Assembly (NCBI RefSeq): GCF_018704065.1
Contig: NZ_JAGUQP010000021.1
Span: forward strand, 1 to 52,036
Direction: 5' to 3'
DNA from: Desulfovulcanus ferrireducens
Lineage (GTDB): Bacteria > Desulfobacterota > Desulfovibrionia > Desulfovibrionales > Desulfonatronovibrionaceae
Length of the DNA: 52,036 nt
Made by a program: the position numbers and the translations under genes. The notes under the pieces were generated by a model. It saw nothing but the letters and a program-made list of their open reading frames with translations, was not told where the DNA came from and did no database searches. Within the stretch, counting starts at the first letter, position 1. Each line of letters begins with the position of its first letter. Positions 22,207 to 30,915 of the stretch are shown here, in pieces.

Positions 22207-23319
22207 ATGATCGTAGGAATTTTAAAGGAAATCAAGGAAGAAGAGAATCGCGTGTCCATGACGCCTGCTGGAGTGGAGGTAATGAAACAAAACGGCCATA
22301 CAGTTCTTGTTGAAAAAGCGGCCGGAAGCGGCAGCGGGTTCCAGGACGATGATTATGAAAGAGCCGGGGCTGAGATTGTCGATACACCCGCAGAAATTTT
22401 CGAGCGTGCAGACATGGTAATGCATGTGAAAGAACCGTTGCCATCAGAATATGACTTGATCCGGCAAGATCAGATTGTCTTTACATACCTTCATCTGGCA
22501 GCGGCCGAAGAGCTGACTCACGCTTTGATAAAAAGCGGCTCGATCTGCATCGCTTATGAAACCATTCAAAAAGAGGATGGTTCCCTGCCTTTGCTGACTC
22601 CCATGAGTGAAGTTGCCGGTCGTATGGCGACACAGCAGGCTGCCAAGTACTTGGAAATGTCCCATGGAGGTCATGGCGTTTTGCTGGGCGGTGTGCCCGG
22701 GGTTGAGCCTGCCACCGTGGTCATCATCGGGGGCGGTGTTGTTGGTATTAATGCCGCCAAAATGGCTTGCGGGCTGGGTGCTAGAGTTTACATTCTGGAT
22801 ATGAACCTGGATCGCTTGAGATATTTAAGCGATGTCATGCCGAGTAATTGTATCCCGCTGATGTCAAGCCCGGCGACACTTCGTAAGCTTGTTAAAGAGG
22901 CCGATGTTGTTATCGGGGCAGTGTTGGTTCCAGGCGCAAAGGCACCAAAATTGATTACCTGTGACATGCTCAAAAGCATGAAGAAGGGCGCGGTGTTGGT
23001 TGATGTGGCTATCGATCAGGGGGGCTGTTTTGAGACCTCCAAGCCGACGACCCATTCCGATCCGATTTATACCGTTGATGGTGTTGTACATTACTGCGTG
23101 GCCAATATGCCCGGAGCTGTGGCCAAGACTTCGACATTGGCTCTGACCAACGCGACCCTCCCTTATGCGGTTGAAATCGCCAATAAAGGTTGGAAAAGAG
23201 CTATGGAGGAAAATTCCGAGATTAGACTTGGTGCTAACGTGGTTAAAGGTAAAATAACCTATAAAGCGGTGGCAGAGGCCTTCGGATTGGAATATACGCC
23301 GATCGAGGAACTCCTTTAA
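22207..23319 (+). CDS. ald: Alanine dehydrogenase
   Basis: Ald interconverts L-alanine and pyruvate plus ammonium with NAD+. The 370-residue length is exact for the family. Motifs: MIVGILKEIKEEENRVSMTP at the N-terminus, substrate lysine in HVKEPLPSEY (about 73-82), active-site histidine in FTYLHLAA (about 92-99), and the NAD loop GGGVVGINAAKMA (about 175-187). AAGGAGAGAG lies upstream. It sits behind a TyrR-like regulator in a block whose base usage looks more GC-rich than the neighbours, suggesting joint acquisition. In a sulfate reducer it could feed alanine to pyruvate or assimilate ammonium. Confidence 0.96.
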   Translation: MIVGILKEIKEEENRVSMTPAGVEVMKQNGHTVLVEKAAGSGSGFQDDDYERAGAEIVDTPAEIFERADMVMHVKEPLPSEYDLIRQDQIVFTYLHLAAAEELTHALIKSGSICIAYETIQKEDGSLPLLTPMSEVAGRMATQQAAKYLEMSHGGHGVLLGGVPGVEPATVVIIGGGVVGINAAKMACGLGARVYILDMNLDRLRYLSDVMPSNCIPLMSSPATLRKLVKEADVVIGAVLVPGAKAPKLITCDMLKSMKKGAVLVDVAIDQGGCFETSKPTTHSDPIYTVDGVVHYCVANMPGAVAKTSTLALTNATLPYAVEIANKGWKRAMEENSEIRLGANVVKGKITYKAVAEAFGLEYTPIEELL

Positions 23320-23361
23320 ATATAATCTCTTCGCGAATGACTTATTGACAAATTACGCTGC

Positions 23362-23409
23362 GCCCTTTGGTACGCCTCATGACATACGCGTGACCCGAGC
23401 CCAAAGGGC
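23362..23409. terminator. Inverted repeat between convergent ald and pgeF
   Basis: GCCCTTTGG (23362-23370) pairs with CCAAAGGGC (23401-23409) across a 30-nt loop. It lies between two converging genes, where a bidirectional terminator is expected. There is no T-run, so the role is uncertain. Confidence 0.35.
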
Positions 23410-23430
23410 ACAGCCTTCCTCGATAATTCA

Positions 23431-24174
23431 TTAAACTCTGAAGATAATGTTTGCCTGACGGCCACAAGTCCTTTCCCGCCGGTAGGAAAAGAAGAGTTGT
23501 TCAAGGCACTTGGTGCAGAGGTCAAGGCTGAATATATTTTCAGCCTTGATACCTGCCTTTTGCAATTGATCTCTGGTCAGCGCCCAAAGGTTCATGCACT
23601 GGCTTTCGGAATTAAAATACGGGGCAAATTTTTGCGGCCAGTGTTCATCAAAATTCTGGAACTCTGCACAACATGGGCCAAGGCTTGGCCCGCGTACAGC
23701 TAAAACTTCTGCGGGCTGCAAGTTGTAGCGCGAGCAAAATTTCTGCACTCCAATGATGGGAAAATCGGCCCTGTTTCCTCTCCAGCCACAGTGCAAGGCG
23801 GCAATAAATCGACCTGATTTGTGGGCTAAAAAAATTGGCTGGCAGTCAGCGGTTTTAATGACCAACCCGGTAGACGGCTTTTGTGTCGCAAGTCCATCAC
23901 CTTCTTGCTGGATTTCAAGTAGACTTTCTTCTTCAAGATCAAAATGGATGTCTGTCCCATGCACCTGTTTTAATTCTATCCACTTACTAAACCCAAGGTC
24001 ATGTTTTAATTTTTGTCTGTTGACCAGGACATTTTTTTGTTCATCTCCCACCTCGAGAGAGATATTATTGGCCATATATGGTCCCTGGCTCTGGCCGCCT
24101 AGTCTGGTGCCAAAGACGCAGATTATGTTTTTCAGACCGGGAAAAGAGAATTTTATGTTCATCTTGATCTTCAC
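23431..24174 (-). CDS. pgeF: Laccase-domain multicopper/purine nucleoside phosphorylase family protein (PgeF/YfiH)
   Basis: This is a YfiH/DUF152 protein of 247 residues. The zinc-ligand pattern is visible in KQVHGTDIHF (about 67-76), the core ALHCGWRG (about 127-134) and RGPSLGPCCAEF (about 160-171). Family members act as adenosine deaminases/purine nucleoside phosphorylases; PgeF also clears misplaced serine from peptidoglycan precursors. GWRG is preceded by HC, where many relatives have HA. The first codons (MKIKMNIKF) allow a start at the second Met; neither has a strong ribosome site. The next upstream gene, in the same orientation, is a 5-formyl-THF cyclo-ligase. Confidence 0.88.
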   Translation of the reverse strand: MKIKMNIKFSFPGLKNIICVFGTRLGGQSQGPYMANNISLEVGDEQKNVLVNRQKLKHDLGFSKWIELKQVHGTDIHFDLEEESLLEIQQEGDGLATQKPSTGLVIKTADCQPIFLAHKSGRFIAALHCGWRGNRADFPIIGVQKFCSRYNLQPAEVLAVRGPSLGPCCAEFQNFDEHWPQKFAPYFNSESQCMNLWALTRDQLQKAGIKAENIFSLDLCTKCLEQLFFSYRRERTCGRQANIIFRV

Positions 24175-24272
24175 TCTTGGTTTAGTTGAGCAGTCTGTCT
24201 GTTAGTTGAGTGGGATGACATACATCCTTAATCACTCAAAAAACAGAACTCAATAACTGTAAACTTCAAGTC

Positions 24273-24857
24273 TTATCGCTTCCTGCACTGAATTATCCTT
24301 TTTTCTGTGACAATAGTTTCCACTGGCTTGTCCCAGGGGTCGATGGGTAGGGATGGAAGTACCTGGAAGTCATAGGCAAGAGCTATGGTTCTGGTCTTAG
24401 TTGAATCAAGTTCGGGTAAAAAGCGATCAAAATAACCTTGGCCATAGCCTAATCTATAACCCTTTTGGTCAAAGGCTACTCCTGGCAGGACGATAAGATC
24501 CGGTCCGCCTCCTTTATAGAGGGAGCAGATTTCAGGGATGGGTTCAGGAATATTGAATATACCTTTGCCAAGTTCTTTCGGGTTTGATACTAGATAAAAA
24601 TTCATTTTTCCACACTCGTTTTTATCACAGTGGGGCAAAAAGGTAGAAATTTTTAGGTCCCAGAATTTTTGTAAAAGGGGCCAGGTGTTTACCTCGTTCC
24701 TAATGGGTAGGTATAAAAAGGCTTCTCTGACCCTATCCAGAAGATTCAGACTATAAAAATTTTCTAATATGGTAGAGCTTAATGAATCGACCTGCTCCGG
24801 AGTTAAGTTGTTACGCTTTTTAAGAAGTTTTTGCCGAATTTGGTGTTTGGACGTCAT
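24273..24857 (-). CDS. 5-formyltetrahydrofolate cyclo-ligase
   Basis: This enzyme converts 5-formyl-THF to 5,10-methenyl-THF with ATP, salvaging an inhibitory folate and supplying one-carbon units (metF is also in the window). The 194-residue protein has the N-terminal KQ..R region (KHQIRQKLLKKRNNL), the ribose/phosphate loop LPIRNEVNTW (about 51-60), LPGVAFDQKGYRLGYGQGYFDRFL (about 124-147, split GVAFD and GYGQGYFDR), and a C-terminal ETIVTE. It lies 98 bp upstream of pgeF in the same direction. Confidence 0.93.
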   Translation of the reverse strand: MTSKHQIRQKLLKKRNNLTPEQVDSLSSTILENFYSLNLLDRVREAFLYLPIRNEVNTWPLLQKFWDLKISTFLPHCDKNECGKMNFYLVSNPKELGKGIFNIPEPIPEICSLYKGGGPDLIVLPGVAFDQKGYRLGYGQGYFDRFLPELDSTKTRTIALAYDFQVLPSLPIDPWDKPVETIVTEKRIIQCRKR

Positions 24858-25352
24858 TGACTTGATTAACCTTTCAGGTTGATTTTTTTGCGGTTTAAAG
24901 TTTGAACTTGCGTCAAGGTTAACGCTTCTCGCAAAGACTTAACGCTCATCCTGTCATTGCGAGGGGAGCGAAGCTGCCCGTGGCAATCTCACCCATTAAG
25001 TGAAAATTGCTGGCTCAAAATCTACTTTGATTCCAATATGTTTAATGTAAAACTCAATTAAGAATCGCTTAATTTAGGTCTTAGGTTGATTTTTTGCTGG
25101 ACACGCTGACTGTTTGTCAGTTTAATTAGACAAATTTAAAATTCAAGTCTAAATTTGACCAGAATATTTTCCCTGATGAACTTGAAAAAAGATTTTTTTA
25201 TACATCAATGAACTTGTAGCGTATGTGTTTTCTTATGCAGCCTAGTGGGTTTAGGAGACCGTCGTCGAAAATAATGAGATTTAGAAAAGGTCATATTCAT
25301 TTTAACAAGAAAATACGTTAGTAATTTGTAAACCCAGCTTAAGGAGGTCATC
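24858..25352. other. Intergenic region between cyclo-ligase and copZ
   Basis: This is 495 bp of divergent promoter space. It holds a half-palindrome of the GTCATTGCGAGG type (24953-24990) with the usual GCGAAG and CGTGGCAATCTC parts. I see no open frame of interest. AAGGAGG before the copZ ATG ends it. Confidence 0.5.
24953..24990. repeat. GTCATTGCGAGG-type palindromic repeat, half copy
   Basis: GTCATTGCGAGG, GGAGCGAAGC and CGTGGCAATCTC occur in that order. This is a repeat type widespread in bacterial intergenic DNA; the mirror half is missing. Confidence 0.55.
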
Positions 25353-25553
25353 ATGAAGGTGTTTAATATTGAAGGTATGAGTTGTTCTCATTGTGTACAG
25401 GCAGTAAAGAAGGCTATTTCTTCTGTGCCCGGGGTAAAGAGTGTTGAAGTCAATTTAGAAAAAAAGCAGGTTTATTTAGAGACAGATGGTGAGGTAGATC
25501 TGGATTTGATTAAAAAGGCTGTGGAGGAGGAAGGGTATAAAGTTGTGAGATAA
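25353..25553 (+). CDS. Heavy-metal-associated domain protein, CopZ-like copper chaperone
   Basis: This is a 66-residue single HMA domain. The metal-binding motif GMSCSHC (8-14) is intact, followed by the VKKAISSVPGVKSVEVNLEKKQVY helix and strand pattern. It would bind Cu(I) and pass it to a P-type ATPase; none is nearby. A very good ribosome site, AAGGAGGTC, precedes the ATG. The gene stands alone and is followed by a long-armed hairpin and a MITE-like element. Confidence 0.9.
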   Translation: MKVFNIEGMSCSHCVQAVKKAISSVPGVKSVEVNLEKKQVYLETDGEVDLDLIKKAVEEEGYKVVR

Positions 25554-25563
25554 GGATAAGGGC

Positions 25564-25618
25564 AAGGGATAAGAGAAAGGAGAGGGGGTGAAGGTAAGTT
25601 GTTTATCTCTTATCCCTT
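25564..25618. terminator. Long-armed hairpin after copZ
   Basis: AAGGGATAAGAGA (25564-25576) pairs perfectly with TCTCTTATCCCTT (25606-25618); the purine-rich loop is 29 nt. It lies 10 bp after the copZ stop and 3 bp before repeat copy C. There is no T-run, so termination is only possible. Confidence 0.45.
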
Positions 25619-25621
25619 TAT

Positions 25622-25706
25622 GAGACTGTGGCCAAACTTTGCCCAGAGGGCAACTTTTCATAATTTTTTCAATCCTGGTAGTTAAATGTGGTTTGGCCAC
25701 AGACTC
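25622..25706. repeat. GAGTCTGTGGCC family MITE-like element, copy C
   Basis: This 85-bp copy has ends GAGACTGTGGCCAAAC and GTTTGGCCACAGACTC. It is flanked on both sides by TTAT (25618-25621 and 25707-25710), a candidate 4-bp target duplication. It lies between convergent copZ and uraA. Confidence 0.85.
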
Positions 25707-25720
25707 TTATGATTAGACGT

Positions 25721-26962
25721 TTAACTATCCTTCTTGGGCAGGATTAGGTTTAACAGGACTCCGGTAATGCCGGCCAGCCCAATTCCCTTCAATGTAAATT
25801 CTCCTGCGGAAAAGGTCATTCCGCCAATCCCGAACACAACAATTATGGCCACAATAGCCATGTTTCGAGGCTGCATCAAGTCTACTTGGGCCTTAATAAG
25901 GCTGTTTACGCCTACAACCATGATAGTTCCAAAAAGCAGGACCAGAATTCCGCCCATTACTGGAACCGGGATAGTTTGCAAAAGAGCGCCCACTTTGCCC
26001 ACAAAGGAGAGAATAATGGCAAAGATGGCAGCCCATGTCATGATCCCCGGGTTAAATATCTTGATCAAGGCTACTGCGCCTGTAACCTCCGAGTAAGTAG
26101 TATTTGGTGGACCACCAAGCAAAGAAGCCAATGAAGTGGCCAGACCGTCTCCAAGCAGGGTTTTATTTATTCCCGGATCTTCAAGGTAATTTTTCCCGGT
26201 GACAGAGCCTATGGCCAAGATGTCACCAAAGTGTTCAATGGCAGGAGCAATGGCTACTGGTAGAATGAAAAGTATAGCCTGCAGGTTCCACTCAGGGAAA
26301 GTAAAGTTGGGTACTGCTAGCCAAGGAGCCTGTTTGACTGGAGTAAAATCAACAAGACCAAGGGGAATTGAGATTATGTAACCAACGATAATACCGCAGA
26401 GAATTGGAATCAAACGAAGTATGCCTTTGCCAAAAAGGGAGACAATAATGGTTGTGGCCAGAGAGATCATTGATACAAGCAAAGCTGTCTTTTCTGGCAC
26501 TAAAACTGCGGACCCGTCACCGGTTTTACCCATGGCCATGTGCACGGCTACCGGAGCCAGAATGAGACCAATGACCATAATTACCGGACCTGTGACAATG
26601 GGAGGGAGGATACGTTCTAAAATAGCCGTACCTCTTATGGAAATAAGTATGCTCAATATAACATACAGAACTCCTGCTGCAGCCAGGCCACACAATGTGC
26701 CAGCAATACCCCATGTCTGTACTCCATAAATAATGGGAGCAATAAAGGCAAAAGAAGATGCCAAAAAGACTGGTACCTTGCGTTTAGTAATGAACTGAAA
26801 AAGCAGAGTTCCGGCCCCGGCAGTAAAGAGAGCTACATTAGGATCAAGCCCGGTTAAAAGAGGAACAAGAACCAGGGCTCCAAAGGCTACAAAGAGCATT
26901 TGCGCACCAACGATACTGTCCCTTAGCCGAAATTGGTACTCTGTTGCATTTTCTGTAGTCAT
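25721..26962 (-). CDS. uraA: Uracil permease (NCS2 family)
   Basis: This is a uracil:proton symporter of 413 residues with about 14 hydrophobic segments. Family features are the QHxxAMFG-like opening replaced by AQMLFVAFGALVLVP (about 15-29), EHFGDILAIGSV (about 243-254), and GGPPNTTYSEVTGAVALI (about 285-302), which carries the NCS2 substrate-binding signature. AGGAGGTGT lies just before the ATG. It is downstream of upp in the same direction with a 104-bp gap holding upp's terminator, so uptake and phosphoribosylation of uracil form one salvage unit with separable expression. Confidence 0.93.
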   Translation of the reverse strand: MTTENATEYQFRLRDSIVGAQMLFVAFGALVLVPLLTGLDPNVALFTAGAGTLLFQFITKRKVPVFLASSFAFIAPIIYGVQTWGIAGTLCGLAAAGVLYVILSILISIRGTAILERILPPIVTGPVIMVIGLILAPVAVHMAMGKTGDGSAVLVPEKTALLVSMISLATTIIVSLFGKGILRLIPILCGIIVGYIISIPLGLVDFTPVKQAPWLAVPNFTFPEWNLQAILFILPVAIAPAIEHFGDILAIGSVTGKNYLEDPGINKTLLGDGLATSLASLLGGPPNTTYSEVTGAVALIKIFNPGIMTWAAIFAIILSFVGKVGALLQTIPVPVMGGILVLLFGTIMVVGVNSLIKAQVDLMQPRNMAIVAIIVVFGIGGMTFSAGEFTLKGIGLAGITGVLLNLILPKKDS

Positions 26963-27042
26963 TTACACCTCCTAGCTGTTCTAATTAGCTTGTCTAAAAA
27001 TAAAAAAAGCGCCGTTCATATGGCTTGAGTCTAACTTTTGAC

Positions 27043-27072
27043 AAAAAAATAGGCACCGATTGGTGCCTATTT
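27043..27072 (-). terminator. Rho-independent terminator overlapping the upp stop codon
   Basis: An 11-bp perfect stem, AAATAGGCACC / GGTGCCTATTT, with a 4-nt loop is followed on the minus strand by seven T. The upp stop (27067-27069) is inside the stem. uraA beyond it would need readthrough or its own promoter. Confidence 0.85.
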
Positions 27073-27693
27073 AGTTCCAAAAATTTTATCTCCGGCATCA
27101 CCCAGTCCGGGAAGAATGTAACCTTTGTCATTCAGCTTCTCATCAATGCTGGCCAGATATATGTCCACATCTGGATGAGCTTTGGTTACTCTTTCCAGAC
27201 CTTCAGGGGCGGCTACTAGAGAAAGAGCTTTTATTTTTTTGCACCCAGCTTCCTTTAGCAGATCAATAGTAGCCAGGAGAGTTCCTCCTGTAGCCAGCAT
27301 AGGGTCGATTATCAAGGCGATTCGCTTTTCAATGTTTGAGGCCAGTTTAACATAATACCGCACGGGCTCAAGAGTTTCCTCGTTGCGGTATAGGCCGACT
27401 ACACTAACCTTGGCTCCGGGAATGAGATCAATGACCCCATCCAGCATGCCTAGTCCTGCCCTTAAAATAGGGACTACAGTTATTTTCTTACCTTTAATTG
27501 TCTCTATTTCTACAGGCCCGGCCCAGCCCTGAATGGTTATCTTTTCTGTTTCCAAATCCTTGGTTGCTTCATAAGTGAGCAACCTGGCCAACTCAGAAGC
27601 CAGGGCCCGAAAGTTTTTAGTGCTAAGGTCGTGTTTGCGCATGATCCCCAATTTATGTTTGACTAAAGGATGGTTTACCACATGGACAGCCAT
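27067..27693 (-). CDS. upp: Uracil phosphoribosyltransferase
   Basis: Upp makes UMP from uracil and PRPP. The 208-residue length is typical. It begins [17 protein letters not shown], with a PRPP-loop region [20 protein letters not shown] (about 127-146, DPMLATGG being the 13-residue PRPP motif core). The C-terminal uracil-binding [17 protein letters not shown] is complete. AAAGGAGG precedes the ATG. uraA lies downstream; prs, which makes PRPP, is also in the window. Confidence 0.97.
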   Translation of the reverse strand: MAVHVVNHPLVKHKLGIMRKHDLSTKNFRALASELARLLTYEATKDLETEKITIQGWAGPVEIETIKGKKITVVPILRAGLGMLDGVIDLIPGAKVSVVGLYRNEETLEPVRYYVKLASNIEKRIALIIDPMLATGGTLLATIDLLKEAGCKKIKALSLVAAPEGLERVTKAHPDVDIYLASIDEKLNDKGYILPGLGDAGDKIFGTK

Positions 27694-28469
27694 TATTTCC
27701 TCCTTTATTTTAAGGCGGTTAAAAAGATTTGCTTAAAAAAAATCGCTGTCTTCTAAATCCAAGATTGTTCATTGGTCAAGAATAAAAAAGGTAAATTTTT
27801 AAACTAGGGACACGCACCCTTCATGTCAGGCGACATCTTTCCCGACACAGAGGGGTCCACAAGCCAGCCTGTCAACGACAGAACTGTATGCCCAAAACCT
27901 GTTATTCCTCTTCTAAATGGTGTTTCCGCTAGATGTTCCAATCCAAAAATATTTTCCACTCTTCGTCATTCTGAGGGAGTGAAACGACCGAAGAATCTCT
28001 AACATAGCAAACGAGATTCTTCGCTTCGCTCAGAATGACGTAATCAGGGTAACAAGCGGATACACCCTTTTCTAAAGTCATTTTCGAGGCGTATAGGCAA
28101 GCTGCGCTCAAATTCAGTCCAAAGAGTCAGTTTATTGGCCGCTCGATAATCTATGGCATATTCTTTTAGCGTTAGTAGAATATAGTTGCCACAGAATACC
28201 CAGACAAGACAGTGAAAACCATTAAAAAACTTTAGCCAAATCCAAAGACATAAATATACCTTACACAAATGTATGCAAAAGTACGGAAATAATGAGGTTA
28301 GTCCCACAATAATATAAATATAACTCTTGGCTAATCTAAACCTATAGACACTACAACTGAATACATCATAATACTTTTACTTTGCAACAGAGCTTTTTGC
28401 TACGGATAGTTAAGAGCGGTGGAAAGATTGGGTGAATATGACCTCGAAGGAAAAGGACAGACTTGCTTG
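27694..28469. other. Intergenic region with a palindromic repeat
   Basis: This is 776 bp between upp and the DUF364 gene, both on the minus strand. It holds the GTCATTCTGAG palindrome (27964-28040). A minus-strand frame of 87 codons at 28044-28307 has no ribosome site and no recognisable domain; I do not call it. I see no other gene. Confidence 0.5.
27964..28040. repeat. GTCATTCTGAG palindromic repeat, copy 1
   Basis: CGTCATTCTGAG pairs with CTCAGAATGACG at the outer ends, and GAAGAATCTC pairs with GAGATTCTTC inside. It is about 90 percent identical by eye to 50850-50927, and the similarity runs on past the palindrome (CGGATACACCCTTTTC against CGGACGCACTCTTTTC). Confidence 0.85.
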
Positions 28470-29201
28470 TTATCTTGCCCATACAACACGTTGCACTCCT
28501 TCTACCATTTTAAAAGGAAGACCAGCACTTATACTTTGCTTGACCTTTTCTTTATCCAGAACTGTTATTCCAGCTAAAACATCAATGCCTAACTCAAATA
28601 AAATTGGCGTAAGGGGAGTGCTAGGTCCCAGCATGATTTTTAAGCTATGAGGTGATGTTAGTTGTAAAATGGTTGCCAGAGTATTATTGGCCAGCGTAGT
28701 TGCAGTGATAGCGACAACATCAGCTTTGGGAAGAACAGTTGGAGCTTCATTTTCATAGATATCTCCTGGACAAGGTCTTTTTTCCAATACCCAAAAGTTG
28801 GCAAATTTGTGGCGTATGCGGTTTACAAAAGGAAAGTGACCAATAACAGCCACATTTTTATTCTCACCAAATCTGACTATTAAATCCTGAGCCTTAATGT
28901 TTTTTTGGTGAGGAATATTATCTATCTTCAGCAAACTATTAACACAGGCCAAACCTAAAGATGCTTCAAATGGATTGGAGCTCAACAAGAGTCTGGCAGT
29001 CTCCCGAGCTGATTTATGCAAAGGCATGGGTGGAAATTCTGTATCTGAACTAATTTTTTGATGATAAGCCCAGGAAGCAAGACCAAATTTTTCAGTTCCA
29101 ATGCCAAGCAGGTGAGCTCCGTAAACAACATCATTAATAATTTGGTCATCAACTTGTTCCAGTTCTTTTAATAAAAGTTTTAAAATATATTTTTGTTCCA
29201 T
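28470..29201 (-). CDS. DUF364 / DUF4213 Rossmann-like protein
   Basis: The protein has 243 residues and resembles the DUF4213-DUF364 pair. The first part has GAHLLGIGTEKFGLASW (about 28-44). The second is a Rossmann-like domain starting at VAVIGHFPFV (about 117-126), with DVVAITATTLANNTLATIL (about 160-178) and LGPSTPLTPILFELGIDVLAGI (about 190-211). Family members are suggested to bind or chelate a metal or to be SAM-like-fold proteins; the role is not proven. AAGGGG lies upstream of the ATG. No metal-uptake gene is adjacent, so context gives no further clue. Confidence 0.8.
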   Translation of the reverse strand: MEQKYILKLLLKELEQVDDQIINDVVYGAHLLGIGTEKFGLASWAYHQKISSDTEFPPMPLHKSARETARLLLSSNPFEASLGLACVNSLLKIDNIPHQKNIKAQDLIVRFGENKNVAVIGHFPFVNRIRHKFANFWVLEKRPCPGDIYENEAPTVLPKADVVAITATTLANNTLATILQLTSPHSLKIMLGPSTPLTPILFELGIDVLAGITVLDKEKVKQSISAGLPFKMVEGVQRVVWAR

Positions 29202-29481
29202 TTTTATACCCCTTGATGTTCATATAAGAATGTCTGATAAGAAAAAATAAACGATCTTTGCAAGAATCAAGATAGTTATAATTTTCCAAAGTTTTTGGAT
29301 GCAGCTTAAGTGAAGTAAAATCAAGATAAAATATGTATATTTTATAACAATTTAAAATCGTTCAACTTATCTAGCCAATGACTTTGACTAAATCCTGAAA
29401 ACCACTGTGTTCTCCCAACTTGATTTATATTAATTGATAACTTAAATCTATCCATATAGACATAAAAAAGGAGAGGATAAA

Positions 29482-30915
29482 GTGAGAAAAGTATACCCTT
29501 TAATTTTGGGCAACATGAAAAAAGAGACAAGAGATTATCTAACGGTTAAAGCTCCTTATGACAACCAGGAGGTTGGTCAAGTCAGTTTAGCCGGGGAAGC
29601 AGAAATAGAGCTGGCCATACAGAAGGCTGTAGAGGCTTTTGAGATTTTAAAATTTATGCCAGTCTATCAAAAAGAGGAGATTCTGCACCAGGTATCTCTG
29701 GCAATAAAAGCCAGGGGTGAGGAGCTAGCCCGCATAATTGCTCTGGAAGGTGGAAAGCCCATCACCTTTGCCAAGATTGAAGTAGCCCGCTGCGCAGAAC
29801 TTTTTGCATGGGCAGCAGAGGAAACAAAACGTTTTGGCGGTGAAATCGTGCCTCTGGACTTAGATAGAATAGGCGAAAACCGTATGGGCATTAACAAAAG
29901 ATTTCCCATCGGTCCGGTTTTAGCCATCACTCCTTTTAACTTTCCATTAAATCTGGTAGCACATAAGGTTGCGCCTGCCCTGGCTGTCGGCAATCCAATT
30001 ATTATAAAACCATCTCCTGCCACACCCATTACAGCCATTATTTTAGGCGAAATCATTGCGCAGACTGACCTGCCCGAAGGCAGCATAAGCGTATTGCCCT
30101 GCAAAACAGCTCTGGCTGAGAAAATGGTCAAAGACGAGCGTATAGCCATGTTTACTTTTACAGGCAGCCCCAAAGTGGGATGGTATCTAAAAAAAGAAGC
30201 CGGACGCAAGCGGGTTACTCTCGAACTTGGCGGCAATGCTGCTTTAATTGTAGATTCGTTAAAGTATAAGGATTTTCTGCTTGAACGTGCCATAATCGGA
30301 GGCTATTATCATGCGGGACAGGTCTGTATCTCCATACAGAGAATTTTTATTCAGGAAAGCTTATACGACACATTTTTACAGGAGTTCATAGACAGAGTAA
30401 AAAGAATTCCTGTTGGAGATCCATTAGATGAAAAGACTATAACCGGCCCCCTGATCAACAAATCCTCTGCTGATCAGGTTTATGAGTGGATTCAGGAGGC
30501 TGTTGCAGACGGCGCAAAATTATTGGTTGGCGGTGAGCGTCATAGCCAGAGTCCCTGCGTTATCACGCCTGCTGTGCTAACAAACACTACACCGGATATG
30601 AAAGTTAATAGCCTGGAAGTTTTTGGTCCGGTAGTGACAATTGAGCCTTATGAAAAATTTGAAGACGCCATAGCCATGACCAACAATTCCATCTATGGCT
30701 TACAGGCAGGCGTGTTTACCGATGATTTAAGCCATGCCTTTTATGCCTACAATCATCTGGATGTAGGAGGAGTAATTATCAATGATATTCCTACCTACCG
30801 GAGTGACCCCATGCCTTATGGTGGAGTCAAAATGTCAGGATGTGGACGCGAAGGCATTAAATATGCTATGGAAGAGATGACTGAAGGCAAATTTTTAGCT
30901 CTTAAATATGCTTAA
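29482..30915 (+). CDS. NAD(P)-dependent aldehyde dehydrogenase
   Basis: This aldehyde dehydrogenase has 477 residues. It has the catalytic cysteine in YHAGQVCISIQR (about 276-287), the general-base glutamate in TLELGGNAALIV (about 247-258), FTGSPKVGW as the NAD loop (about 231-239), and NPIIIKPSPATP (about 172-183). The text resembles lactaldehyde or glyceraldehyde-3-phosphate dehydrogenases of archaea and anaerobes more than betaine aldehyde dehydrogenases. The substrate is not certain. The start is GTG, with AAGGAGAGG 6 bp upstream; the ATG at 29515 lacks one. It is a single gene divergent from the DUF364 gene. Confidence 0.9.
   Translation: MRKVYPLILGNMKKETRDYLTVKAPYDNQEVGQVSLAGEAEIELAIQKAVEAFEILKFMPVYQKEEILHQVSLAIKARGEELARIIALEGGKPITFAKIEVARCAELFAWAAEETKRFGGEIVPLDLDRIGENRMGINKRFPIGPVLAITPFNFPLNLVAHKVAPALAVGNPIIIKPSPATPITAIILGEIIAQTDLPEGSISVLPCKTALAEKMVKDERIAMFTFTGSPKVGWYLKKEAGRKRVTLELGGNAALIVDSLKYKDFLLERAIIGGYYHAGQVCISIQRIFIQESLYDTFLQEFIDRVKRIPVGDPLDEKTITGPLINKSSADQVYEWIQEAVADGAKLLVGGERHSQSPCVITPAVLTNTTPDMKVNSLEVFGPVVTIEPYEKFEDAIAMTNNSIYGLQAGVFTDDLSHAFYAYNHLDVGGVIINDIPTYRSDPMPYGGVKMSGCGREGIKYAMEEMTEGKFLALKYA

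Noticed and set aside
23497-24205. Plus-strand frames across pgeF
   Set aside because: They are antisense shadows of pgeF, which has the conserved motifs.
25734-26729. Plus-strand frames across uraA
   Set aside because: They are shadows of the uracil permease, which has NCS2 signatures and a strong ribosome site.
28044-28307. 87-codon minus-strand frame next to the palindromic repeat
   Set aside because: It has no ribosome site, no recognisable domain and hydrophobic text typical of AT-rich non-coding DNA.
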